Numbered from the stretch's first letter, positions 24,086-36,240 are shown. The stretch is DNA of 64,000 bases from Humulus lupulus (GCF_963169125.1 NC_084796.1:211733948-211797947); one strand, 5' to 3'. The notes: generated by a model from the letters alone, not told the origin. Numbers and translations: made by a program.

Positions 24086-24189
24086 GTCTCAGTCTTGTAT
24101 CTTCCTTGGATATAGTAGTCATCATAAGGGGTGTCTTTGTTTAAATCATGCCACAGGTCGCATTTATGTCACTCGTCATGTTATTTTTA

Positions 24190-25123
24190 ATGAACAATGT
24201 TTTCCTTTTTTAGCAGTTGTCTACTCCACCACCTCCTACGAAACATCATACTGTCATCCAGTCACTACTGTTTATACCACCTCTCTTCCCATCTCAGTCC
24301 TCTCCTCCTTCCTCTTCACCTCTCATGTCTCCTCTTGACGCCCCTTCTCCTTCCTCTGCGTCTATCTACACTTCTCCTCTTTCTCCATCGCCTTATGTCA
24401 GTCCCCCTTCTGTTACCTCTAATCCAACTACTACCACCTCTGTTGACCCATAGATACCTCAAAATCAATATCCTATGGTTACTTGGGCTAAGGTTGGTAC
24501 CTTTAAACCACACACCTTTCATACTACATTGGCTGATATACCCATAGAACCATCAAGTTTTTCTGAGGCTAACAAGCAACCTGAATGGCGCACTGCCATG
24601 AATCAAGAAATCCAGGCTCTTCATTCATAGGGTCTTTGGACACTTGTCCCTCCTCCTCCTCATGCTAAGATCATCGAATGCAAGTGGGTATATCGGGAAA
24701 AGTTAAATCCCAATGGCAGTATATCTCGTTACAAGACGAGGCTCGTCGCCAAAGGCTACCATCAAACTCATGGTTTAGATTTTCATGAGACATTCAACCC
24801 CGTCATTAAGCCTACCACCGTCCATTTGATTTTGAGTCTGGCTGTCTCTCAGCATTGGGATATTAAACAATTGGATGTTCAAAATTTGTTTTTACATGGT
24901 GATTTGGTTTCTTGATCAGTCCAACCCTCATCACGTTAGTAAGTTGCAAAAGGCTCTCTATGGTCTTCGTCAATCTCCTCAAGCTTGGTTTATTAAGCTT
25001 AGCGCTGTTCTCTCTCAGTGGGGTTTTCACTCCTCTAAATACGACTCTTCCATGTTTTCTACATATCGGGCTCTGTATAATCGTGGTACTTGTCTATGTA
25101 GATGATATCATCGTCATAGGCTA
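24190..25123 (+). pseudogene. copia linker and reverse transcriptase, 5' part
   Basis: A Pro/Ser-rich linker (about 24210-24450) precedes the RT: EWRTAMNQEIQALHS, a stop near 24630, CKWVYREKLNPNGSISRYK, LVAKGYHQTHGLDFHETFNP and ALYGLRQSPQAW. It ends at the catalytic YVDDIIVIG (about 25095-25122). Everything beyond, including RNase H and the 3' LTR, is missing. It is broken by several frameshifts. Confidence 0.78.
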
Positions 25124-26967
25124 ACTCTGGCTCGCTTAGGCTAAGCTTAGTGATTATTTAATTAACCTCAACTACGAGTGGCCGAGCCGCGTCCTTGTGC
25201 GCCAATATTAATTCCGGAACTCTTAGGCCGTTTATCTCATGTCCATATGGCATAATACCATCATATGACATTGCATAAAAGTATATGGGACTCTACATAA
25301 CCCGGTGCAGTTTTCTTACCTTTAATTCCGAGTGCTTTAGTTACTACGAATGGTCCTCGAGCACGATCCCGCTCCAAGCCTTGGCCTACACCTAGTCACA
25401 ATCCATATATGATACTTCAATGTGTTTGAATTCCAAAGGACAATCTAGGGACCAAACTCACACTCTCAGGACCCCAAGTTCCACCAAATGAGGTGGTGAA
25501 CTCGTCCCCCGAGCACCCAACTGAAAACCCTAAGAAAAAACCCAAAAACCAATTTCAGGAGGCTAAGGAGCGCTACAGCGCTACAGGGTGGGTGCTACAA
25601 CGCTATTGACAGAAACCAAGAAACCTCCTGAAAACACAACCTAGCGCTGTAGCGCTCCCAACCTAGCGCTACAGCGCTAGTACCATAAATGCAAATTTCT
25701 GGGTTTTCTTTCTTCGAACCTCCCCGAGCCAAAACTCCAAAAACTCACTCCAATCATCATCCAAACTCAAAATTGAGCCCATAAACTACTATAGCTCACC
25801 AAATACAACCTAATAACATCAAAACTTTGCTAACAATCTCACCAAAACACAGAAATCAAAACTAAGCTTTTAAGCTCAAGAACCCTAACTAAAAACCAGA
25901 AAACTTCTCAGAATTTCACCCAACAAACTTCCTTAATTCAACTCCAAACTTGCTATGAATTAAGAATTAGCCACATACTGTAATCATCAACCTTCTAAAT
26001 AATTAAACCAGAGTCAATACCCCAAATCAGTAGGAATCACCATTCAATTTAATCACAGAAATGACACTATAATACCTAAGTTAATATCCAATTCAGCAGC
26101 AAAACTCTACCCAACAATCAAAATCCTCTAACAAGAACAGGGAGAAGAACTTACCCCAAATTGAAGCCAAATTTCCCAGCCAAATCCTTGCACCACTTCA
26201 GCTTAGTTCCCTGAAGTCTACTCTGTTTTTTTCCAGCTCAAACTCCCAGCCAAGAACCAGCCTTAACCTTGACTTCTCCAAGCTTCCACTTCCTTCTTCA
26301 GCTCAAGACTTCAATGACCCAAAGAGAGAAGAGAGCAAACCGAATGATGGAGAAAAGAACCTTTGTTTTTACTTTAGCTTCTACCCATCTACAACCATCT
26401 ATTTGATTCATGTATATCCTAAGGTCAAATGACCAAAATGCCCCAAGCCTAATCTATTTCCTTAACAACCACTAAGGGTAAAAGTGTCATTTCATTCTCA
26501 ATTCCCACTAATTCCTCAAATGTTCCTATTAACTATCAATTAATCTTGTCATCCAATTAATTACCCAATGTCTAATAATCCCCGATATATTTTCCCGATT
26601 CCCAAAAATACCCCCAGGCTCCCCCAAGCCGGGTATAAATCCCCGCCGTGACTATTTCGCCAATCTGCTCACTAGGACCGTCTCGAGCCACATGCTGCAA
26701 ATATATCCACATAACAATGTGGCCTCAACAATTTATTGCACATAATTACATTTTATGCCCTCAACAAGCCAAAATTACGATTATGCCCTTATAAACTAAA
26801 CAGGGCCCACATGCATATTAATTCTCATAAACATGCATCTCACGCATCCATATATTCATATAATCATGCATGCCACATAATGCATTTATTCACATAAATA
26901 CCAATTATGCCTTCCCGGCACACTAATCAAGACCCTTAAGCCTTATTAGTAATTTTTTGTTGTTACA
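25124..26967 (-). repeat. Gypsy LTR fragment, reversed
   Basis: Read on the minus strand it starts at 26967 with TGTAACA and then AATAAGGCTTAAGGG, matching the LTRs at 2170 and 21976. It also shares the GGTAAGAAAACT block (here near 25312-25323). The LTR 3' end is missing at the copia junction and no target duplication is visible, so the left edge is a truncation or rearrangement. It contains palindromic AGCGCTACAGCGCT motifs near 25570-25680. Confidence 0.7.
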
Positions 26968-27076
26968 TTTCCCCTGAAAAATAATAAAAAAAGAAAGTTG
27001 GAGTAGTTCCTCAGAAACAATTACTATAATGATCTTACCGAAGAATAGATTGCCAAGGACATTCTCATATGCCAAA

Positions 27077-27082
27077 TTTATT
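27077..27082 (-). terminator. Likely polyadenylation signal of the MFS gene
   Basis: AATAAA on the minus strand, about 63 bases after the stop codon. Confidence 0.45.
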
Positions 27083-27144
27083 TTTACACATTGCAAAATA
27101 TATTTTCGATATTTATATTTCATGGTCTACGAATCTTTGATGGT

Positions 27145-28983
27145 TTAAGGTTGTGTTTCTGATAGTTTAGTAACAGTGGGGGTAACACCAGTACTTACAG
27201 CTGCAGCATTTTTTATTTCTATTATTCTGTTACGCTGCCCATTAGGTGCGATCTGAGTCTCGGTTACAGTTTCTTCTTCTTCTCTAAACTTCCTGTAGAT
27301 ATCACTCTGGTAAAACTTTCTTGTCCGAAGCACCAAAATGAATGAAACAAGAGAGCCAAACACGGTGACGACTGTGATTACTATGAAAGTCGTCCTGTAA
27401 CACTTAACACCATTACAAGTCAATTCCTGTCCAGCTTTCCTCACCAGGCCTAGGGCTTTCATTTGTGTTAGAGCCTCCTTATCATACAGGCGACCAGCCA
27501 CTCTCACATTGAGAATATAAGAGCCGAGGGGGCTCGAAAGTGCACCAACATTGTAAAGAGTTGAATAGTATTTGAGGCCAAACAGTTCAGATATGATTGC
27601 AAACAACAATGATAGTTGTGCTCCATAGCAAAAGCCATTGATTACTGATGCAAAGTAAAGAGAATGTGAGACAGAGAAGGTTATGAGGAGGTGACCAACA
27701 CATGAGAGAAGCATCACTAGAGTTAGCAATGAAGGGCGAGGGAAATTGTACTTTGTCAAGAAAATTTCAGAAGCAAAGCCTGCCACGACTCGTCCAAGAA
27801 AATTCCATATGCTGATGAGAGATATGAATGTTGCTATGCTATGTTTTGGATACCCTAAGGAGCTGCCTATCTGACCCAAATTGTTGATTAATGCCAATAT
27901 CCCTCCGGCGCCACATGTTGTGGCAATGAAGAGAATTAACATGTCAATGCTTAATGCTGCCTGGAGTATTGTATAGTCTTCACCTCTATCTGGTGCTTTG
28001 AAAATGATTTTCATCCAATGTAAGTATGTTTTGAAAGAACTTGTCATAACTCTGCTTGCCACTGGCTGTGGCTCGTGGGTCAGCATGTTTTCATCATTAA
28101 CTCGCAGTTGTTCTGATATCGGAGAGTTTAGAGAAGTTTCTTTCAATGCTTGCTTTTTGAGATTCCAGGACTTCAGTTCTTCCTTGATGACAACAAACAA
28201 TGAGAGAAAGAGTATAACCAAAATAACCGAAGCACTTGCAGCATACTGGGGTCTGTTGAAACGAATCCTGTTTTGTATAATAATTATTGTCATGAGGCAT
28301 CCAGCCACACCAAGTGATATATAGAGGAAGTTACAGAAGACTCTCAGCTCATTCGATTGTCGAATATTCATGATTCGAATCGTTCGAAGAAAAACCAAGG
28401 AAACAATAGGTGGAAGCCAAGCTATAAGCAAGACAAGAGCCCTCGAATCATCTCCATAGATCGCATGATAGACCTGTGTCAAGATGGCACCACTTAGACC
28501 AATCATTCCCTTCAAGAGGCCTATAACACTGCCTCGACTTTCTGGGAAGTTCTTCACACAGGCAACTAATGCAGCAGTGTTGGGAAAAGACAGTGAATTT
28601 GCGCCAATGCAGATGTAAAGACACATTTGCCAAACCTGAGGTTTTGCCACTCGGCCAATGATGGCAATCCATATCATGATGTAGCCGAAGAAGTTCATGG
28701 CTGCACCAATTGACAGCACCACCCAAGGTGGTGACACCTCGTTGATTAGCCCTGCTGAGATTCCCAAATTTCCACCCAAGTCCTTGAAGAAGCTTATCAA
28801 ATTCAGGGTGCTTTGATCGTAGCCTAATGCTGATTTGATGTCATTTGAGTATAAACCAAACATGTATCCTGAGCCATTGGCGCTCATGATCAAGAGTGTG
28901 GCAAACACCATGTACCATTTGCTTTCCAATACATGAACAACAAAATTCATCCTCGCTTGCCAAGAATTGAACTCAACTGCCAT
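27145..28983 (-). CDS. NFD4/nodulin-like major facilitator transporter
   Basis: A single uninterrupted 612-codon frame, the only intact host gene seen. It starts MAVEFNSWQARMNFVVHVLE at the ATG at 28981-28983; the open frame extends 20 codons further up but without an ATG. The N-terminal half is a nodulin-like domain (KWYMVFATLLIMSANGSGYM, SFFKDLGGNLGI, VIGLLKGMIGLSGAILTQVY). A hydrophilic linker at about residues 270-330 precedes the second set of membrane segments. About 12 membrane helices are expected. The family includes Arabidopsis NFD4 and other plant membrane proteins whose substrates are mostly unknown. Length and domain order match the family. It is boxed in by a gypsy LTR fragment downstream and a MULE upstream. 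No breaks are seen. Confidence 0.88.
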   Translation of the reverse strand: MAVEFNSWQARMNFVVHVLESKWYMVFATLLIMSANGSGYMFGLYSNDIKSALGYDQSTLNLISFFKDLGGNLGISAGLINEVSPPWVVLSIGAAMNFFGYIMIWIAIIGRVAKPQVWQMCLYICIGANSLSFPNTAALVACVKNFPESRGSVIGLLKGMIGLSGAILTQVYHAIYGDDSRALVLLIAWLPPIVSLVFLRTIRIMNIRQSNELRVFCNFLYISLGVAGCLMTIIIIQNRIRFNRPQYAASASVILVILFLSLFVVIKEELKSWNLKKQALKETSLNSPISEQLRVNDENMLTHEPQPVASRVMTSSFKTYLHWMKIIFKAPDRGEDYTILQAALSIDMLILFIATTCGAGGILALINNLGQIGSSLGYPKHSIATFISLISIWNFLGRVVAGFASEIFLTKYNFPRPSLLTLVMLLSCVGHLLITFSVSHSLYFASVINGFCYGAQLSLLFAIISELFGLKYYSTLYNVGALSSPLGSYILNVRVAGRLYDKEALTQMKALGLVRKAGQELTCNGVKCYRTTFIVITVVTVFGSLVSFILVLRTRKFYQSDIYRKFREEEETVTETQIAPNGQRNRIIEIKNAAAVSTGVTPTVTKLSETQP

Positions 28984-29043
28984 TTTGGTTTTCTTTTTGC
29001 TGCTTTCCGTTGCTCTTGCAAGATTGGAAGAGCAAGAAATCAA

Positions 29044-29812
29044 TAATATATGACCAACGCCAGTTTTAAGCTGCCCCCTATATTTTTTAGTCAGGTTTGA
29101 ACTTTCTTGTCCTGTCTATATGGTGTGAATCTAGTTTCTTTATTCTTCTTCTTCGTTTAGTGTAAACACTTAGACTTATAAACGAAAAAAGCAGGCCAAT
29201 ATGGTAACCTTTTCTAATTTGTCTTTTGTTAGTCAGCTTGATTACGATGTAATCTGTACACATTGGCTTGTTTGTATTAGAAATGAACCTGTCATGCCAC
29301 TTGTCTTTATATGTAAAACATTTCAACACAATAAAAAAATACATTTAAAAAAAAAAGGAAAACCGGTAATTAGGCCCATACAAGTATTGACACTTTTGCA
29401 CGAACAAAGTGGTGAATGTTTAAGGTTGAAAACTTGGCTCAACATTGTAAAAAGCTTGCTATTAAAAAAAAACATTGGAAAAAAGCTCAAACTCATGCCT
29501 ATAATGCCTCTTTTTCCTTCGTTTACTTTTCTTCTTGATTGGGACCCTGGGAATCAAGCAAGATTTAGGGTTTCAGTCATGTGCAAAAAAATTTCTTCTA
29601 ATCCACTTGGAAAATTATATTAAACTACCAGTTGATCTCAACAAGTTGCACAAAAATTCAGCACTCAAAATGAGAAAAAAAATTGATAACTTTACTATGC
29701 CAATGACACTTTTAATATTTAGTTTATAGATTTTTCTCCTTATTTTCCAAACAAGAATCATTTGGCCACAATTTGAGCCAATAAATTAGTGAGGCCATCA
29801 AGATAATGGGAG
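29044..29812. other. Upstream region of the MFS gene
   Basis: AT-rich DNA between the start codon and the MULE. The short frames at 29087-29344 and 29201-29623 have no recognisable domain and overlap the likely promoter, so I do not call them. Confidence 0.4.
29306..29311 (-). promoter_or_regulatory. Possible TATA box of the MFS gene
   Basis: TATAAA on the minus strand, about 320 bases before the start codon. A closer AAAAATATAG near 29085 is an alternative. Confidence 0.3.
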
Positions 29813-29821
29813 TTTTTTAGT

Positions 29822-31936
29822 GGGAAATTTTCAGATATACGACAAATTACAAAAAAAATTCTAAAAATACGGCACCTCATTATATTTACAAATTTACGGC
29901 CGTAAACAGCCCACCCTTCTGAAACCTATCATTTATTACACACAATCCATATTATATAGCCCATTACAAATTAAAGCACAACCCACCCAAACTAGTATTG
30001 TTACAAAACTGATCAAATAATGGAAGAAGCCTTAAAATTCCATCACCTGGAATCGAAAAACTTACATAACTAATTGGAAAAAGCATCTAAAATACTATTA
30101 TGAAAAGACATCAAAAATTATGAAGGATTGAATTGAAAAATCTTCGAAAAAACTGATCCAAAAACTTCAAAATTCTAAGAAATCATAGGTGAATTTAGAT
30201 TTTTTCTATTACAATCCCACAAATTTTTTTCCGAAATTGGGAGTTTGTAAAAACTACTACCATCAAATATTTATTTCCCAGAATCACTAAGAAAATCTGG
30301 GCAAAGTCATAAATTTTCTCACATGAATCCCACGGCAAAATTTGCAACATGAGGTAAAAAGTCATAAATCTAGTCTTTTTTACATTTATTTACAATAGCA
30401 AACTCCAAGTAACTATGTTGATTATCCTTTCTTAGTGAGCTCATATCATATGAAAAGCTAAGTTGAGTTGTAAAATCTACAAGCTACACCAAAGTTCAAA
30501 ATTCTTAAACAAGAAAACAAGGTAAAAATAACTTTTATTAAACAAATAGTTATGATACTATAACCATCTTTCTCAAAATTTGTCTATTATTATTACAATT
30601 AACACAAATCTATATATATTAACACAAATTTCATAAGAATTTGTTATGATTATTAATTAATTTTCTGCAAATTTATGTTCAAATAACCAACTTTTACACA
30701 ATATAAGAAGATTAGTACGAAAACCAAAGTAACAGTTCTGTAACAAAGCTTTGCAAATAACTTTGTTCAGATTAAAATGTAGATGGCATAAAATTAAAAA
30801 AAAAAATAGTACAAAAATTTATGTTACAAACTTATAACAAACTTTTACAGACAATACAATAGAAGAATTGAAAATGTGACTTATGTTACAAACTTGTAAC
30901 AACCTATTTCAATGAAATCATGAAGAAAAAAATACTCGGGGTTTTGCCACTGAACTAATATCTACAAGCTACACCAAAGTTCAAAATTCTAAAACAAGAA
31001 AACAAGGTAAAAACAACTTTTATTAAACAAATTGTTATGATATTATAACCATCTTTCTCAAAATTTGTCTATTATTATTTCAATTAACACAAATTTATAT
31101 ATATTAACACAAATTTCATAAGAATTTGTTATGATTATTGATTAATTATCTGCAAGTTTACATTCAAATAACAAACTTTTACATAACATAGGAAGATTTT
31201 ATTAGTATGAAAACCAAAGTAACAAATCTGTAACAAACTTTACAAATAACTTTGTTCAGGTTAAAATGTAGACGACATAAAATTAAAATAAATAGTACAA
31301 AAATTTATGTTACAAACTTGTAACAACCTATTTCAAAGAAATCATGAAGAAAAAAATACCTTGGGTTTAGCCACTGAACTAATATTCCTCTTCAAAAAAT
31401 TTTTACAATGGACTTAACATTCTCTTTCACCACTTGTCTAGAACTTCCTCCAAGGGTCAATTTCTTTGGTTTCTTTGAAATGACTTTTACCTTAGACAAA
31501 GAGAGACAATTTTCGTTTTAATTATTTCTCCTTAGACACTATGGAGCCATTAACGTCCTCCTCCTTAGGCTTGCCTCAGGTCCCCTTCGCAGCAGGAAAA
31601 GTCAAATAAATGAGCTCAAAGTTACAAACATAGCACCATAGATGATTACAAAAGGTTAGAAATATGGAGAAAATTGATTGAGAAATAGGGAAGATGAAGA
31701 GATTGAGAGAGTAAAGTAAGAGAGAGAATTGAGAATGTGATATCATAGAGATGGTGAGAAAAAATTCTGAACTTTCCTTTTAAATATAATTTTTATTTAG
31801 TTTAAAATTATATTAAAAAATACATTGTATAAAAAATTATAATTTACCGTAAATATGAAATAAGTAACCGTATAAATGTAAACTACCGTATATTTCATAT
31901 TTTTTTTGTTTATACGGTGTATTCCGTAATTTTCCC
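29822..31936. mobile_element. Non-autonomous Mutator-like element (MULE)
   Basis: The ends are inverted and similar: GGGAAATTTTCAGATATACG on the left, and GGGAAAATTACGGAATACAC on the right read on the minus strand. Exact 9-bp duplications TTTTTTAGT flank it (29813-29821 and 31937-31945), the hallmark length for MULEs. No transposase frame is visible in its 2115 bp. The interior is AT-rich and contains a large tandem duplication. Similar TACGG motifs recur toward both ends. Confidence 0.85.
30476..31384. repeat. Tandem duplication inside the MULE
   Basis: Two adjacent units (30476-30960 and 30961-31384) start TCTACAAGCTACACCAAAG and end CACTGAACTAATA. They are highly similar; the second lacks about 60 bp. 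Both keep the TTTCTCAAAATTTGTCTATT and ATGTTACAAACTTGTAACAA blocks. Confidence 0.9.
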
Positions 31937-31945
31937 TTTTTTAGT

Positions 31946-33307
31946 TGATGAAAATAACATTTTGTCTTCTTATATAAATATTGCATGATTTATTAGTTTT
32001 TTTTTAGACATAGTTAATGAACACCAATTGATTTGCTTGGAAGGTTATTCAAGGAACGAAATCCATCTAAGGGTATCTCCAATGGGGTATTTTATTTACA
32101 CTTATATTCTAAAATGGAGGAAATATATCATCTCTAATAGACCAACTTCAACTTCATAATGGAGATTTCGTTTAAATGCATGGTCAACATTGAAGATGAT
32201 GCCTGCATTTGAAGCCAAATAAGAAAAGGCATACATGTATTTGTATGTATTAATTTTTTTTATTATGTATAATATTTTAAGATTTTATGATTTATTTTTG
32301 TTACTATTATATTTCATTTTAAAATTTTAGAATAGTATACTAATATTTTAAATACAAATAAAAATATATAGCACAAAAATTAATAACAAAAATAAAATAC
32401 CAATAACATTACATAATTTAAAATACAACTTCAATTAATTGTAATTTTTGGAGTTTATTGTTAGATCCTCCAATTGCAAATACTACTCGAAGATTTTTTG
32501 AGATGTTTGGCGTTATTAGGATCTTCTCAGTAAAGTATTTGGAATTCTCCAATCATTGTTTGCGATTGTTGTTGGACCATATGTTTACAGAACAAGTACA
32601 ACGTGCTAATAATAAAAAGAAAAATGAAATGCTATATTTTTTTATGTAATAATTTAGTTAATTAAATGTAAATTTATAATTTTTTTGTATATTTTAGTTA
32701 ATCAATATTAAATTTTTTATTATTTAGTTATATTTATTGATATTTAGATAACATTAATACTTATTTGTTATTTAAATTATTTATTAAGGATTAACAAAAT
32801 TAAAAAGAAGATTTTGGTTTTTTTTTTTTTTGATTCATAAATTGATGTAATGGGTTGCAGATAAATATCACCCAAGAAATGGGCTCTCTCTACATTCATA
32901 CAAGACACGTTAAGTCCAATATATTTTTATTCCTCGTGCAACTTAATGATATGTAATGTGGTCCAAATATTATAATGGCTAGTTTCGCACGTGTGGTAGA
33001 AGGAGTTGCTTTTGGGATGACGGAACTACGGTCCATTTTACCAATTTGTTCGGTGAGAATGCCTCCTTTTTGCCAATAATTTTGGTCATAATTTTGGTCT
33101 AACACATTACAAGTACTTCTTCTTAAGCAATATCAAACTTAAACTTTACATGTGTTCGGATGAGAATTAAATTGTTAGGTGTTCATGTGAGTTATCGTAG
33201 GTTTTATGGGTTCGTGAATTAGGTTTTGCCTTGTTAGTTATATTTTCCATTTTTTTAATGGGGTGCTAGTTTTAGGGTCTAAACTCTAAAGTATTTCTAG
33301 GCTTAAA
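31946..33307. other. AT-rich intergenic DNA
   Basis: A GGGTATCTCCAATGGGGTA stretch near 32078 looks like the ends of some small DNA transposons, but I found no matching inverted end. The 63-codon frame at 32458-32649 has no recognisable domain. No gene called. Confidence 0.35.
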
Positions 33308-33312
33308 GCTAC

Positions 33313-34443
33313 TGTAAAATCATTTATTGGCATTTTTGACAATAATGACAAAATTAATTAAAAAGATATTTTCGAAATTAGTAATTTCCTGTTTTATAAT
33401 ATTTTGTGGTAAATTTCGAAAATGGTTAGTTTCCTCTTTTGTGTGATATGTTTTCTATAATCAGATTATTCTATATATGATTATAAAATAAATATATATT
33501 TCCTATAAAATAATATCTTTTCTTGAAATTGGTTTATATGGAAATTATTAGTATTTATTTTCATTTATCTGATTTGGTTGCCCAGAAATCGTGTACAGCT
33601 TGCAGTAATAAATGATATATTGTTTCCTTATTTATTTAAGGAAACTGGGTTGAAAAACTGACCAGGTTCAATGAATCTGTTTGAACGGATTGCCAGTTTG
33701 TTTGAACAGATTCTGACTTTCCTGTTTTGGAAGATTTTCCATTTATTGGCTGTTTGATTTCTGATTTGTTTTCCACGACCTAAAGGGATTCTAAAATGTA
33801 TATAATCATCCTTAGGTTGCTGGTTTTTAATAAACTCTCTTGGTGTATTATTTTCCAAATATTTTCAAGTTTTAGAGAGACTTTTTATTATGTGAAGAAC
33901 CTGAGTCCAGCAAGTTCTTAGTGGTTTATTACAGTGTACTTCTGTATTGTTTTCTTTGTGTTAATTGTGCAGGTTGAACACACTTGGACATTGGTCATCA
34001 AGCTTCGAGAGAAGTCTTGTTCGTGAGTCACTTTTCGGGAGGAAAAGTGCAAGTGTTATGATTTGAAGGGAGTTTAAGATCTTAGCACTTCAGAAATTTG
34101 ATTAGGAGTTTAGATTATAACAGTTGCGACAAATTCAAGAGGGAGTCTTTATTTGTATAAGTCAATTTGGTTTTGTAATCGTTTAGATATTCTTCTAATA
34201 AATTTCATTCTCTGGGCGTGACCTCGTGGACTAGTAGCAATCTGTAAAGATTGCTGATACCACGTAAAAATTCGTGTGTTCTTTACTTTATGTTCGTTTT
34301 TATCTTCTGGTCACAAACTGTTTAAACATATCTAGTTTCTGTTCAAACAGTCTTTGCATCTGTTTAAACATTTCTGTAACAGTTCAACAATTAATTATTT
34401 ATTTTGAATAATTAAGTTGGTAATCATAAAAAAAGGAATTTCA
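33313..34443 (+). repeat. 5' LTR of the Sirevirus-like element
   Basis: TGTAAAATC...GGAATTTCA, aligned along its whole length with 39803-40934. A TATATAA promoter box lies at 33799-33805. Confidence 0.93.
33799..33805 (+). promoter_or_regulatory. LTR TATA box
   Basis: TATATAA in the middle of the 5' LTR, kept at the same place in the 3' LTR. Confidence 0.55.
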
Positions 34444-34445
34444 AT

Positions 34446-34457
34446 TGGTATCAGAGC
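34446..34457 (+). other. Primer binding site, initiator tRNA-Met
   Basis: TGGTATCAGAGC two bases after the LTR, the standard copia primer site. Confidence 0.9.
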
Positions 34458-34518
34458 GGTTCACTAAACTCTTAGTGAGATCTTGTGGTTATTTTCCGTT
34501 TGATTTGTTTTGTGTGAA

Positions 34519-36240
34519 ATGTCTTTCTTTGCAGAAGGTAGTTCGGTGTCTCGACCTCCATTGCTTAATGACTCAAGCTATCCATATTGGAAAGTTAGGA
34601 TGAGAGCTTTCATAAAAGCTCAAGATGATAAAGCATGGAGAGAAATTTTGTCTGGATGGTCACCTCCTACCGAAAAAGGTGAAGATGGAGGCACAAAGGT
34701 AAAATCTGAACTTGTTTGGGATACAGAAGAAGAAAACTTATCCAGTTATAATAATAAAGCTCTTCACGCCATTTTCAATGGTGTTGGAGAAAGTTTTATT
34801 AAACTTGTTTCCACATGTGTCTCGGCTAAAGATGCTTGGACAATTCTTCAAACTCAGTTCGAAGGAATTGTAGATGTTAAAAGGTCTAGATTTATTATGT
34901 TACAAACTAGGTTTGATGACCTTAGAATGTCTGATTCTGAAACACTATCTGAATTTTATGAGAGATTATCTGATATTTCTAATGAGTATTTTGCACTTGG
35001 TGAAAAACTTGATGATTCTGTTCTTGTTAGAAAAATCGTTCGAGTTCTTCCTGACAGGTTCAATGTTAAGATCACTGCTATGGAAGAAGCAAAAAACTTC
35101 AGTACTATGAAGGTAGAAGAACTGATGGGGTCACTTCGTACCTTTGAGTTAAATCAAAAGATTCGTCAAAAAGACAAGCCAAGTACTTCCAAAGAAAAGG
35201 AGAAAACCATAGCTTTTAAGAGCACTGAAAAGGAAGTCTCAGATAATGAAGATGGTGATAATGAAATGGCAATACTTGCAAATAATTTTCGAAAATATAT
35301 GAATAAGATAGGAAACAAGAAATTCATTGGCAAGATGTCAAAAGGTAATCCTTCTTCTCTTAAACCTTTTCAAACTAATAAAAATGGTATTCAGTGCAGG
35401 TAATGTGATGGATTTGGTCACATCCAGTCTGAATGTGCAAATACTTTGAAAAAGAACAAAAAATGTATGATTGCTACTTGGAGTGATAATGACTCTGAAA
35501 GTAGTGAAGATGAGGAAGGTAATGTCGCTCTCACTTCTATTTTACCTGTTTCTAAATCTGAAAATGAAAAAATTGTTTGCTTGAATAATGTTTCAAAAGA
35601 TGAAGAAAATTCTAATAGTGATGAATCTGAATTGAATGATGAGTCTTTGAGTGAATCTTACAAAAAGATGTATGGTTCATGGGTGAAAGTGTGTTCTGAA
35701 AATCGGTCATTGGTAAGAAAAAATAAAGATTTATCCCTTGAAATTAAACAACTTACTAATTTGAATGAAAATTTGGGAACAGAAATAATTTCAAAAAATG
35801 TTGAAATTAATAAGTTGTCTAAAGATTTGGACACTCTTGAGAAAAATGTTAGAATGCTTAACCCCGGTTCAACTATTTTTGAGAATATACAAAATTCAGG
35901 TCAAAGAAGTCATGTGGGACTGGGTGCTTCAAGTTCTCAAAAATCAAAGAAAACTGTCTTTATCTCGGCTGGGATGTTATCGTCTGATGTTCCTGTGTCA
36001 TCCTCGCTGAAATCTGTTGTATCCGGTACTCAGATTGTTCCAACAGAAAAGACATAGTCAACAGGTAAATCCAATGGTAAATTCGAAAAATTCATTCCAA
36101 TCTGCCATTTTTGTGGTAGGAAGGGTCATATTCGTCCTAAGTGTTTTACTCTTATGAATTTTGCTAAAAATGAATATTTTGAAAAATTCAATTATTTTGA
36201 TAATTTCAAAAGAGTAAAAAAGGAAAATGTTCAATCAAAG
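34519..36240 (+). pseudogene. Sirevirus-like gag with two zinc knuckles
   Basis: The ATG at 34519 opens MSFFAEGSSVSRPPLLNDSS. The gag core (YPYWKVRMRAFIKAQDDKAW, ISNEYFALGEKLDDSVLVRK) is of the copia UBN2/DUF4219 type. A first knuckle, CR*CDGFGHIQSEC, has a TAA stop (35401-35403) at the residue before its second Cys. The frame then continues unchanged to a TAG at 36055. A second knuckle, CHFCGRKGHIRPKC (about 36101-36143), follows. Between them is an acidic, Ser/Asn-rich, coiled-coil-like stretch (35470-35870). A frameshift near 36200-36260 separates gag from protease. Apart from two stops and this shift the coding is clean. Confidence 0.85.

Larger units (their letters stand above)
15891..25123 (+). 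mobile_element. Ty1/copia element, old, 3'-truncated, with two nested inserts
   Basis: A short 5' LTR (15891-16116) is followed by a tRNA-Met type primer binding site, gag, zinc knuckle, protease, integrase and the first part of reverse transcriptase. Coding is split by a gag-only element (16858-21388) and a solo LTR (21976-23090). Both insertions have exact 5-bp duplications, so the copia reading resumes on each far side. It stops at the YVDD box (25095-25123), where a reversed gypsy LTR fragment begins. No 3' LTR is seen. The short LTR and gag suggest an Ale/Retrofit-like lineage, held with low confidence. Confidence 0.75.

Noticed and set aside
28984..29043. Longer N-terminus for the MFS transporter
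   Set aside because: The upstream extension has no ATG; the first ATG is at 28983 and gives a start typical of the family.
32078..32880. Possible small DNA transposon with CTCCAATGGGG end
   Set aside because: No inverted partner end or target duplication could be found.
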